Assembly: GCF_003100395.1 (NCBI RefSeq)
Contig: NZ_CP029210.1
Span: forward strand, 3,410,001-3,474,000
Source of the DNA: Aquabacterium olei
Lineage (GTDB): Bacteria > Pseudomonadota > Gammaproteobacteria > Burkholderiales > Burkholderiaceae_C
Direction of reading: 5' to 3'
DNA length: 64,000 nucleotides
Shown: positions 56,508 to 64,000 of the stretch, one piece after another
Layout: the number at the start of each line of letters is the position of its first letter
Numbering within the stretch: the stretch's first letter is position 1
Notes under the pieces: model-generated
What the model saw: the letters and a program-made list of their open reading frames with translations, nothing else
What the model was told of the DNA's origin: nothing
The model's database searches: none
Translations under genes and position numbers: made by a program

Positions 56508-58707
56508 TGTGAATGGCGCCGACGCGCCCGGGCTTCACCGGGATCTGCCGCCACTGGCCTTGCTGGCAGAGGCATTGTCGGCAGCGGGCCACGCCGTGAC
56601 GCTGGCCGGGCTGACTGCGGCCATGCAGCGCCTGCCTGCTGCGGTTACAGCCAGCAGCCCGCCCGTGGAGTGGGTCCGGGCTCTGGCCAACCAGGCGCAG
56701 TTGAAGGGCGTCTCGGTCCTGCAACTGGGCTGGCGGCGCTTCGATCAACGGCGCCTGCCGGCGCTGGTGCGACTGGACGAAGGCTGGTTCATCGCGCAAG
56801 CCCACGCGCGGGACGCCGCACCGGTCGACCCGAGCGACGAGACGGAAGACACCGTCCTGCTGCGCGATGCGCAAGGTGAGGTGCACACATGCGCGGAGAG
56901 CCGCCTGCGCGATGCCCTGGTCCTGTGGGTCCGCCCCCGGCCCACCGCGGCCGCGCCCGGGGCTTCGGCAGGCTTCCTGGCGGACAACCCGGCGCTGCGC
57001 CTGCTGTGGCAGGCCGTGTTCGCCAGCCGCGGCTGGATCGTGACGGTCGCCACCGCAACCGTGGTGGTGAACCTGCTGGCGGTGGCCACCTCGCTGTTTG
57101 CCATGCAGGTCTATGACCGCGTGGTGCCCACCCTGGCCTACGCCACGCTGACCACCCTGGTGGCCGGCATGGCCATCGCCACCCTGATGGACTGGCTGCT
57201 CAAGATCCTGCGCGCGCGGGTGCTCGACAGCCTGGCGGTGTCGGTGGACAAGACCGTGTCGCAGCAGGTGTTCGAGCACCTGCTGTCCCTGCGCCTGGAT
57301 CTGCAGCCTAGAAGCCTGGGCACCCTGGCCGCGCAGGTCGGCGGGATGGAATCCGTGCGCCAGTTCCTGACCTCCAGCGTGCTGTTCGGCCTCATCGACC
57401 TGCCGTTCACGCTGATGTTCATGGCCTTCATCGCGGTCATCGGTGGCCCCATTGCCTGGGTGTACGCCGTGCTGCTGCCGGTGGCCGTGGGCCTGGGCCT
57501 GGTCACGCAGCTTCGCTTGCGCGATCTGCTCAAGCAGCAAGTTTCACGCAGCAACGAACGTCAGGGCATCCTCGTCGATGCGATCCGCGGCGCCGAGTCC
57601 ATTCGCGCGGCCAATGCGGGCTGGCGGTTCGCGCAGGACTGGCAGCACATCACCGACACGATCGACGCCTACGCCGTGCAACAGAAGGCCATCAGCAACA
57701 CCTCGCAGGTGACGATGGGCACCCTGTCGAGCATCGCCTATGTTGCGGCCGTCGTGGTGGGGGTGTGGCAGATCGAGGCGGGCACGCTCACCATGGGGGC
57801 CATGATTGCGTGCTCCATCCTCGGCGGTCGGGTCATCGGCCCGGTGTCACAGGGCGTGCAGTACCTGACCCAATGGCAGAGCGTGCGCCAGTCGCTCGAC
57901 ATGGTGAACCAGGTGCTGCGCCTGGCACGCGACCGCGGCGAGACCCAGACACTGCTGGTACCCGAAGAACTGCCGACCCAGATCGCATTGGAGAAGGTGC
58001 GCTACAGCTACCCGGACTCGGCGCTGAAGCAGTTGAACATCGACAGGCTGACCATCCAGGCCGGTGAGCGGGTGCTGGTGGTCGGGTCGATCGGGTGCGG
58101 CAAGTCCACGCTGCTCAAGGTGCTGGCCGGCCTGTACCGACCCGCAGAAGGCCGCGTGCGACTGGGCGATGCCGACCTGTGGGAGATCGAGCCGCAGTTG
58201 CTGGCCGGCCAGGTCGGCTACCTGCCTCAGAGCGTGCACCTGTTCAAGGGCAGCCTGCGCAACAACCTGGCCCTGTCCGGCACGGCAGGCGATTCGCGGC
58301 TGCTCAAGATCGCAAGCGATCTGGGCGTCGATGCAATTGCCTCACAGAGTGCGCAGGGCATGGACCTGCCCCTGAGTGAAGGGGGCGAGGGCCTGTCAGG
58401 AGGGCAGAAGCAGCTTGTGGCCCTGGCACGCGTGGTGATCAACCGGCCTGTGGTGTGGCTGCTGGATGAGCCCACTGCCTCGCTGGATGCAGAAAGCGAG
58501 GCGCGCGTCTGGCGCGTATTGGCCGAGAACGTGCGACCGGAGGACATCCTGGTCGTGGCCACCCACCGCCCCCAACAGGCCATGAAGGTGGCCACCCGCG
58601 TGCTGGTGATGCACCAGGGCGAGGTCGTCCACGATGGCACACCGGAAAGCATCCTGCGCACGGTTGCCACCCGGCCCACGCCCGCACCTGCGCCCCGCCG
58701 CGCCTGA
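56500..58707 (+). CDS. type I secretion ABC transporter (LapB-like)
   Basis: 735 residues. The first ~150 residues form a C39-peptidase-like domain lacking the catalytic Cys and His, as in LapB/HlyB-type exporters whose substrates are not cleaved. Six membrane helices follow (about 175-440). The ATPase domain has Walker A GSIGCGKST (about 528), signature LSGGQKQ (about 632), Walker B VVWLLDEPTASLD and H-loop ATHR. It is the energy source for secretion and almost certainly serves the adjacent adhesin. Confidence 0.95.
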   Translation: MRDVNGADAPGLHRDLPPLALLAEALSAAGHAVTLAGLTAAMQRLPAAVTASSPPVEWVRALANQAQLKGVSVLQLGWRRFDQRRLPALVRLDEGWFIAQAHARDAAPVDPSDETEDTVLLRDAQGEVHTCAESRLRDALVLWVRPRPTAAAPGASAGFLADNPALRLLWQAVFASRGWIVTVATATVVVNLLAVATSLFAMQVYDRVVPTLAYATLTTLVAGMAIATLMDWLLKILRARVLDSLAVSVDKTVSQQVFEHLLSLRLDLQPRSLGTLAAQVGGMESVRQFLTSSVLFGLIDLPFTLMFMAFIAVIGGPIAWVYAVLLPVAVGLGLVTQLRLRDLLKQQVSRSNERQGILVDAIRGAESIRAANAGWRFAQDWQHITDTIDAYAVQQKAISNTSQVTMGTLSSIAYVAAVVVGVWQIEAGTLTMGAMIACSILGGRVIGPVSQGVQYLTQWQSVRQSLDMVNQVLRLARDRGETQTLLVPEELPTQIALEKVRYSYPDSALKQLNIDRLTIQAGERVLVVGSIGCGKSTLLKVLAGLYRPAEGRVRLGDADLWEIEPQLLAGQVGYLPQSVHLFKGSLRNNLALSGTAGDSRLLKIASDLGVDAIASQSAQGMDLPLSEGGEGLSGGQKQLVALARVVINRPVVWLLDEPTASLDAESEARVWRVLAENVRPEDILVVATHRPQQAMKVATRVLVMHQGEVVHDGTPESILRTVATRPTPAPAPRRA

Positions 58708-58731
58708 CCCGACCGCAAGGAGACGACCCAC

Positions 58732-59961
58732 GTGAACCCCGATCAAGGCCCGCCACGCAGCGGGCGCCACGACAGTCAGGCCGCAGACGCGCGTCTGGCT
58801 CGGCTGCAGTCCTACCACCAGGGTTCGGGCCACTGGCTGGCCTGGCTGCTGGGCGGCGTGTTCGTGTGCTTCGTGGTCTGGGCCATGTCCTTCCAGATCG
58901 ACGAGGTGACGCGCGCCAGCGGCGAGGTGATCGCCAGCAGCCGGGTGCAGGTGATCCAGTCCGTCGATGGGGGGGTGCTGTCGGCGCTGTATGTCAAGGA
59001 AGGTGACCAGGTAAAGGCCGGCCAGGTCCTCGCACGCCAGGACCCGACCCGGGTGGCCGCCAACATGGGCGAAACCGAGGCACGCCTGTTTGCCTTGCGC
59101 GCCCGCGCAGCCCGGCTGAAGGCCGAGGTGACGGCCGCCCCGATGCCCGTGTTCCCCGAGGCCCCGAACGCCACCGCCGCCGAGCAGGTCCGGGTCGAGC
59201 AGGCCCTGTTCATCCAGCGACGCTCGGGATTGCAGGAAGACCTTCGCACGCTCCAGGTCGGGCTGGACCTGGCGCGCAAGGAAATGCGCCTCGTCGAGCA
59301 ACTGGCCACCAACGGCGACGCGAGCGGCTCCGAGCTCATGCGGGTGCAGCGTGCCGCCAACGAGGCCGAATCACGCCTGCTGGGACGGAAAAACAAATTC
59401 CTGGAAGACGCCCGTCAGGATCTTGCCAAGGCCGAGGACGAGGTCGCACAACTCAGCCAGGTGATGGCCCGGCGCACCCAGGAACACGAGGACACGGTGT
59501 TCAAGGCGAGCGGGCCGGGCATCGTCAAGAACATCCGGGTCACGACGGTCGGCGGCGTGCTCCGGGCCGGCGATGAACTCATGCAGATCGTCCCGGTGGG
59601 CGACGACCTCATCATCGAAGCCAAGGTGCGTCCGGCCGACATCGCGTCCGTGCGGCCTGGCCTGCCAGCGACCATCCGCCTGGATCCGTTCGACTACACC
59701 GTTCATGGCAGCGTCGCGGGACGGGTGGTTTACGTCAGCGCGGACAGCATGAAGAAGGACACGGGACGCGGAGAGGAGATCCACTACCGCGTGCACGTCA
59801 GACCCGAAGGGTTCCCCGTCATCAGCAGCAGCGGCAAGCGTCTGGAGATCCTGCCCGGCATGACGGCGCAAGCCGACATCCGGACGGGGCAGCGCAGCCT
59901 GATGGCCTACCTGCTCAAACCCATCCGCAAGACCTTGAGCGAGTCGATGGGTGAGCGCTGA
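58732..59961 (+). CDS. HlyD-family type I secretion adaptor (LapC-like)
   Basis: 409 residues from a GTG at 58732, with AAGGAG upstream. A short cytoplasmic tail and one membrane helix (about residues 36-57, LAWLLGGVFVCFVVWAMSF) precede the lipoyl half SRVQVIQSVDGGVLSALYV, a long coiled coil, and the C-terminal HlyD motif with PGIVKNIRVTTVGGVLRAG and ILPGMTAQADIRTGQRS. It completes a TolC-ABC-HlyD set and is the last gene of the block. Confidence 0.95.
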   Translation: MNPDQGPPRSGRHDSQAADARLARLQSYHQGSGHWLAWLLGGVFVCFVVWAMSFQIDEVTRASGEVIASSRVQVIQSVDGGVLSALYVKEGDQVKAGQVLARQDPTRVAANMGETEARLFALRARAARLKAEVTAAPMPVFPEAPNATAAEQVRVEQALFIQRRSGLQEDLRTLQVGLDLARKEMRLVEQLATNGDASGSELMRVQRAANEAESRLLGRKNKFLEDARQDLAKAEDEVAQLSQVMARRTQEHEDTVFKASGPGIVKNIRVTTVGGVLRAGDELMQIVPVGDDLIIEAKVRPADIASVRPGLPATIRLDPFDYTVHGSVAGRVVYVSADSMKKDTGRGEEIHYRVHVRPEGFPVISSSGKRLEILPGMTAQADIRTGQRSLMAYLLKPIRKTLSESMGER

Positions 59962-60040
59962 TCGCGGCGCGACCGCGAGGGGGTGCGCAGCGTACCGCGC
60001 CGAGCGCATCGTGCGGACGGGTCACCAGAAGGTCATTGCA

Positions 60041-60053
60041 TGAATCGATTGCA
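60041..60053 (+). promoter_or_regulatory. near-match MetR box upstream of metR
   Basis: TGAA-TCGAT-TGCA differs from TGAA-N5-TTCA by one base and lies in an imperfect palindrome (60038-60054), 31-43 bases before the metR start. Autoregulation of metR is known in enterobacteria. Confidence 0.45.
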
Positions 60054-60083
60054 TGGGGCACAGCCCGTGCGATCATGTGGCTC

Positions 60084-60995
60084 ATGCTCGATCTTCGCCA
60101 TCTGCGTTCGCTTGTCGCCATTGCCGACACCGGCAAGCTCACCACCGCCGCCGAGCGCGTGCACCTGACCCAGTCGGCGCTGTCACACCAGATCCGCGCG
60201 CTGGAAGACCACCATGGCCTGCCGCTGTTCGAACGCACCCGCGAGGGCCTGCGCTTCACGCCGGCCGGCGACCGCCTGCTGACCCTGGCCCGCACGGTGC
60301 TGATCGAGGTGGACGCCGCCGAGCGCGACCTGCAGCGCATGAAGGGCCAGACCGGCGGCGAACTGCGCATCGCGCTCGAATGCCACACCTGCTTCGACTG
60401 GCTGATGCCGGTGATGCACACCTTCCGCCAACGCTGGCCCGAGGTCGAGGTCGATCTGGTGGCGGGCTTTCATGCCGACCCGCTGGCCCTGCTCAAGGAG
60501 GGCAAGGCCGACCTGGTGATCGGCTCGAAGCCGCGTGCGATGCGGCCGTGGTCCGTGCAGCCGCTGTTCCGCTTCGAGATCCTGGCCGTGGTGGCCAACG
60601 ACCATCCCCTGCGCCACAAGCGCAGCCTGAGCGCGCGCGATTTCGCCGACGAGACGCTGATCACCTACCCGGTGCCCGAGCAGCGCATCGACCTGATCCG
60701 CGAGGTGCTGCAGCCCGCTGGCGTGGCGCCGGCCCGCCGCACGGCCGAGCTCACCGTGGCCATCGTGCAACTGGTGGCCAGCCGCCGCGGCGTGGCCGCC
60801 CTGCCCAGCTGGGGTCTGCAGAGCTACCTGCAGCACGACTATGTGCAGGCCGTGCGCATCGGCCCGAAAGGCCTGTGGAGCGAGCTGCACGCGGTGTGCC
60901 CGAAGGCGCTGGCCAGCCGGCCTTACATGCAGGACATGGCGCAGATCATCCGCACTGAATGTGCGCAGCTGCCGGGCATCGAGTGGCTGGCGTGA
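60084..60995 (+). CDS. metR: LysR-type activator MetR
   Basis: 303 residues from ATG 60084; an ATG nine bases upstream is also possible. The N-terminal winged helix (LDLRHLRSLVAIADTGKLTTAAERVHLTQSALSHQI) is followed by a homocysteine-binding domain. GELRIALECHTCFDWLMPVM, TLITYPV and LQPAGVAPA closely track E. coli MetR (LRIAIECHSCIQWL, LLIYPV, LQPAGVSP), which separates it from other LysR proteins. The likely target metE carries a perfect MetR box at 38062-38076. It is convergent with the porin gene. Confidence 0.9.
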   Translation: MLDLRHLRSLVAIADTGKLTTAAERVHLTQSALSHQIRALEDHHGLPLFERTREGLRFTPAGDRLLTLARTVLIEVDAAERDLQRMKGQTGGELRIALECHTCFDWLMPVMHTFRQRWPEVEVDLVAGFHADPLALLKEGKADLVIGSKPRAMRPWSVQPLFRFEILAVVANDHPLRHKRSLSARDFADETLITYPVPEQRIDLIREVLQPAGVAPARRTAELTVAIVQLVASRRGVAALPSWGLQSYLQHDYVQAVRIGPKGLWSELHAVCPKALASRPYMQDMAQIIRTECAQLPGIEWLA

Positions 60996-61022
60996 GCCTG
61001 AACCACCCGATGCCGCGGCCCA

Positions 61023-62159
61023 TCAGAAGCGGTGCAGGATGCCGAGCTGCATGGCCGTCAGGCGCTTGCCGTTGACGTCGGCGGCCTCGAAGTTGGGCAG
61101 CACCGCGGCCGAGCCCGCCAGCACGAATCCCGCGTTGCGATCGTTGCGCAGCACCTGCCCCATCCCGTAGACGGTGGTGCGCTTCGACAGGTCGTAGAAC
61201 GCCCCCAGCGAGGCGCCGGTGGCGCTTTCCTTGGCATCGGAGGTGTCGTGGATGCGACCGACCATGCCGCCTACGCGCAGCGCACTGGAAACCCGGTAGT
61301 CGGCCGACAGCTGCACCACGTTGTGGAAGCGGTGCGCATCGGCCGCCGTGCCGGCGTCCCCGGTCACCAGGGTGCCGGTGGCGCCCAACAGCATGCCCGC
61401 GTTGTTGCCCTGCAGAGGACCGCTGGCCGATCCGGTGCTGACGTTGCTGCGGATCACCGAGGCGTAGACCTTGCCCTGCCCGTAGTCATAGCTACCGTAC
61501 AGGTTGTCGAACACGATGGTCTTGCCCACGGCCGAACCGGCGGCCGGGCGCGCGCGCAAACCTGCAAACCCGGCCTTGATCGGGCCGCCGTCGTAGTCGA
61601 CCGCAAACTGCCACACGGCCTTGCTGGCCGGGCTGCCCTTGCCTTGTTCGCCGGGCGCAAAGTGGGCCTCGAAGACGAAGCCGTTGATGCGCGGCGAGAT
61701 GTAGGCCAGGTCGTTGTCGTAGCGGGCGGTCAGGCCATACCAGTTGGACAGCGAGCCCAGCGTGCGGCCGCTGTAGTCCACCTCGGCGCTGCGGGTGAAG
61801 GCAGCCGTGTTCTGGCGGCCGGCCCGGAACTCGCCGTAGGGTGTCGCGAGTCCCACCCAGGCCTGGCGGTCGAAGAAGCGCGTGCTGTCGTTCTGTTTGC
61901 CGGCATCGGCGTAAAGGCCGTGTTCCAGCGTGAACTTCGCCGATAGACCGCCACCGAGGTCTTCGGTGCCGCGGAATCCCAACCGGCTTCGCATCAGGGC
62001 GCCATCATTGAGCGATGTCAGGCTCTTGCCCGAGCTGCTTTTCATGTAGTTGAGGTACTGGTCCAGCGTGCCGTACAGCGTCACGTTGCTGGCCTGGGCC
62101 TGCGCGCCGGCCGTGGTCAGCAGGGCTGCAGCGGCCAGGAAGGAATGTCGGAACTTCAT
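61023..62159 (-). CDS. Burkholderia-type general porin
   Basis: 378 residues. The signal peptide ends near GAQAQA. The mature protein opens with SNVTLYGTLDQYLNYM and shows SRLGFRGTEDLGGGLSAKFTLEHG, FFDRQAWVGLATPYGEFRAGRQN and a C-terminal strand ending in LGILHRF, whose final Phe is needed for outer-membrane insertion. This is the porin_4/OmpC-like 16-strand trimeric family. It follows the substrate-binding protein gene on the same strand by 107 bp and may help import the same substrate. Confidence 0.95.
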   Translation of the reverse strand: MKFRHSFLAAAALLTTAGAQAQASNVTLYGTLDQYLNYMKSSSGKSLTSLNDGALMRSRLGFRGTEDLGGGLSAKFTLEHGLYADAGKQNDSTRFFDRQAWVGLATPYGEFRAGRQNTAAFTRSAEVDYSGRTLGSLSNWYGLTARYDNDLAYISPRINGFVFEAHFAPGEQGKGSPASKAVWQFAVDYDGGPIKAGFAGLRARPAAGSAVGKTIVFDNLYGSYDYGQGKVYASVIRSNVSTGSASGPLQGNNAGMLLGATGTLVTGDAGTAADAHRFHNVVQLSADYRVSSALRVGGMVGRIHDTSDAKESATGASLGAFYDLSKRTTVYGMGQVLRNDRNAGFVLAGSAAVLPNFEAADVNGKRLTAMQLGILHRF

Positions 62160-62247
62160 GCTTGTCTCCTTTGTCTACGGCTCTTCGGGAAAACGGGGCA
62201 CGGCGCCGGCGGGAATGACCCGTCGCGTTGCGTCGCGCCCCTAGTAC

Positions 62248-62266
62248 TGGCTCACACAATGAGCCA
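62248..62266 (-). other. hairpin directly after the substrate-binding protein gene
   Basis: TGGCTCA-CACAA-TGAGCCA, a perfect 7-bp inverted repeat, starts right at the stop codon of the minus-strand gene. No T run follows. It may set different mRNA levels for the binding protein and the porin. Confidence 0.45.
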
Positions 62267-63448
62267 TCACATCTTGCAAAGCGGCGAGGCGGGTGGGGTG
62301 ATCGAGGCCGGGAAGGCCTGTTCGATCACCGGGCGCAGCACGCCATCGGCTACCTTCACGCGCGCCACATAGTTCGGAATCACCATCTGGTTGTCGGCCG
62401 CACGCACGGCGGCCTTGCCGTACAGCGTGTCCACGGTGGCACCGCGCAGGGCCTTGGTCACCGCCTCGGGTTCGACGCTCCGGGCCAGCGCCACGCCCTG
62501 GAACAGCACCATCGCCCCGTTGTAGGCCTGGCCTTCCGTGTCGGTGGGCAGCCGCTTGTGGCGGGCCTTGAAGGCCGCAACGAACGCTTGCGAAGCGGGC
62601 GAGTCGATGTCCGGCGTGTAGCCGACATTGCCCGGCGTGCCCTCGAGCAGCCGGCCCGTGGCGTTGATGATGAAGTTGGACACCAGCGCGTGGCCGATCA
62701 GCGGGGTCTTCAGGCCGAAGTCATTGGCCTGCTTGACGAAGTTGACGCCCCCCGAGACGTCGGCAAACCAGATGGCGTCGACGCCGGCGGCCTTGAGCTG
62801 CTGGATGTAGGGGGCGTAGTCCTTGGTGCCCAGCGGCGCGAACAGCTTGAGGCTGACCTTCTTGCCCTGCGCCGTCACGGCCGCCTCGAACGACTTGGCC
62901 GAATCCTGGCCCCACACATAGTCGGCCGCCAGGATGGCGAAGTTGCTGCCCTTGAGGCCCTTGACCCACTGGTTGATCATCGCCAGGTCCATGGCGTCCG
63001 AGTGGTTCGTCCGGATGAAGCGCGGGTTGCAGGCGTCGGCCGTCAGCTTGTCGGCCTTGGCCATGGTGCCGATGAAGGCGGCATCCCAGCGTGTCAGGTT
63101 CTGGCTGATGGCCAGCGAGATGGAGGAGGTGATGGGACCGAGGATGAACTTGTACCCCTCTCGGGTCAGTTTCTCGGCGGCACGGCGTCCGGCGTCCGGC
63201 GTGCCTTCATCGTCGCCTTCGGCCAGTTCGACCCGACGGCCATCGACACCGCCTCTGGCGTTCGCTTCCTCGACAGCGAACCGGATGCCGCTGATGACGT
63301 CGGCGCCCATGGTGGAAAAGCCGCCCGACTTCGATGCGACCAGGGCGATCTTCAGGGGCTCCCTGGCTTGCGCCATGGCCACGGTCGGCAGGCTGGCCAC
63401 CAGCACCACACCAGCCAGCAAACGGGTCATCTTCGTGTACTTGTTCAT
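62267..63448 (-). CDS. branched-chain amino acid-type ABC substrate-binding protein
   Basis: 393 residues. The signal peptide MNKYTKMTRLLAGVVLVASLPTVAMAQA is followed by a Peripla_BP_6 fold: LKIALVASKSGGFSTMGADVISGIRFAVEEANARGGVDGR, FILGPITSSISLAI and AILAADYVWGQDSAKSF. The large subgroup of LivJ-like proteins in Burkholderiales binds varied substrates, including aromatic acids and amides, so the substrate is open. It lies 71 bp downstream of a LivF-type ATPase gene on the same strand. Confidence 0.93.
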   Translation of the reverse strand: MNKYTKMTRLLAGVVLVASLPTVAMAQAREPLKIALVASKSGGFSTMGADVISGIRFAVEEANARGGVDGRRVELAEGDDEGTPDAGRRAAEKLTREGYKFILGPITSSISLAISQNLTRWDAAFIGTMAKADKLTADACNPRFIRTNHSDAMDLAMINQWVKGLKGSNFAILAADYVWGQDSAKSFEAAVTAQGKKVSLKLFAPLGTKDYAPYIQQLKAAGVDAIWFADVSGGVNFVKQANDFGLKTPLIGHALVSNFIINATGRLLEGTPGNVGYTPDIDSPASQAFVAAFKARHKRLPTDTEGQAYNGAMVLFQGVALARSVEPEAVTKALRGATVDTLYGKAAVRAADNQMVIPNYVARVKVADGVLRPVIEQAFPASITPPASPLCKM

Positions 63449-63519
63449 CTCGGTCTCCTCGTCTCAAACAACGTCTGCCGGATGCGGCCCGGCCGCCGAT
63501 TCACCGCGCGTGAAGGCGC

Positions 63520-64000
63520 TCACACCATCACGTGGGATTCCAGGTCTTCAAGGCATTCGCGCGTGTTGTCCACACGCCCTTCGGCCACGACCGCGCCCTT
63601 GGCCATGGCCAGGTAGCGGTGCGCCACCCGAGCCACCAGGCTCATGTTTTGCTCGATCAGCAGCAGGGCCGTGCCTTGGTCGGCGACCTGATTGAAGATG
63701 TCGGCAAGCTGGTCGACGATGACCGGCGCGAGCCCTTCTGTCGGCTCGTCCAGCAGGATCAGATCGGGGTTGGCCATGAGCGCGCGCCCCACGGCCAGCA
63801 TCTGCTGCTGGCCACCGGACAACGCCGTGCCCGAGGTGTGGGCGCGCTCCTTCAGGATCGGGAAGAGCTTGTAGATCTCGGCCACATGCCAGTGGCCCTT
63901 GCGTCCGGTGGCCGCCCCCAGCAACAGGTTCTCTTCCACGGTCAGGTTGGCGATGATGCGGCGGCCCTGTGGCACCACCACGATGCCGTGTTGTGCAGCC
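63520..64000 (-). CDS. LivF-type ABC ATPase, 5' end outside the window
   Basis: The last ~160 residues of a branched-chain amino acid-type transporter ATPase. The frame is open to the window edge. AAQHGIVVVPQGRRIIANLTVEENLLLG, signature LSGGQQQMLAVGRALM, Walker B LILLDEPTEGLAP and H-loop IEQNMS are present; Walker A would lie beyond the edge. LivF rather than LivG is inferred from the VPQGRRI.LTVEENL segment and the short C-terminus. Other transporter genes probably continue to the right. Confidence 0.92.
   Translation of the reverse strand, partial: AAQHGIVVVPQGRRIIANLTVEENLLLGAATGRKGHWHVAEIYKLFPILKERAHTSGTALSGGQQQMLAVGRALMANPDLILLDEPTEGLAPVIVDQLADIFNQVADQGTALLLIEQNMSLVARVAHRYLAMAKGAVVAEGRVDNTRECLEDLESHVMV

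Overview
The window is high-GC, gene-dense DNA from a Gram-negative bacterium, most likely a betaproteobacterium of the order Burkholderiales (Leptothrix/Rubrivivax/Comamonadaceae-like). The assignment rests on the gene order and on the protein character of the division cluster, the Burkholderia-type porin, a PEP-CTERM protein and a ThiD-ThiE fusion. No rRNA, tRNA, CRISPR array, transposase or prophage gene was seen. It reads as ordinary chromosome with one accessory-looking block at about 45.4-60 kb.

Layout. 1-1.4 kb: the end of a methyl-accepting chemotaxis protein. 1.5-19.4 kb, minus strand: a complete division and cell wall (dcw) cluster, mraZ-rsmH-ftsL-ftsI-murE-murF-mraY-murD-ftsW-murG-murC-ddlB-ftsQ-ftsA-ftsZ. 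Most genes overlap by ATGA-type junctions. The cluster opens at a four-copy, 10-bp-periodic MraZ operator and closes at a strong terminator behind ftsZ. 19.7-22.2 kb: ferrous iron uptake (feoA, feoB and a Cys-rich FeoB-associated protein) behind a Fur-box-like palindrome. 22.5-28.7 kb: a TPP riboswitch and the thiamine operon thiC-thiO-thiS-thiG-thiDE. 28.7-38 kb: a DUF1857 protein, bioB, ppk2, a hotdog protein, a DUF1501/DUF1800 pair and metE. 38-45.4 kb: a PEP-CTERM protein, a three-gene ABC export operon, a Baeyer-Villiger-type monooxygenase, a chromosomal ParB-like protein and a carboxylesterase.

45.4-60 kb looks like a surface-adhesin system. It has an orphan OmpR-type response regulator, a divergent family-2 glycosyltransferase, a 2436-residue type I secreted protein, and its exporter (TolC-like outer membrane protein, LapB-like ABC transporter, HlyD-like adaptor). 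The secreted protein has a BapA-like N-terminal prefix, 61 consecutive collagen-type Gly-X-Y triplets, an RTX-like calcium motif and about eight degenerate beta repeats. The promoters of the glycosyltransferase and of the adhesin share a 26-bp element with the same arrangement (CTCTC-N4-ATGAGA-N5-CGAGAG), suggesting that both belong to the regulon of the neighbouring response regulator. This is the strongest candidate for an undescribed system here.

60-64 kb: metR, whose probable target metE lies 22 kb away and carries a perfect MetR box, then a minus-strand set of porin, branched-chain-type substrate-binding protein and LivF-type ATPase (cut by the window end).
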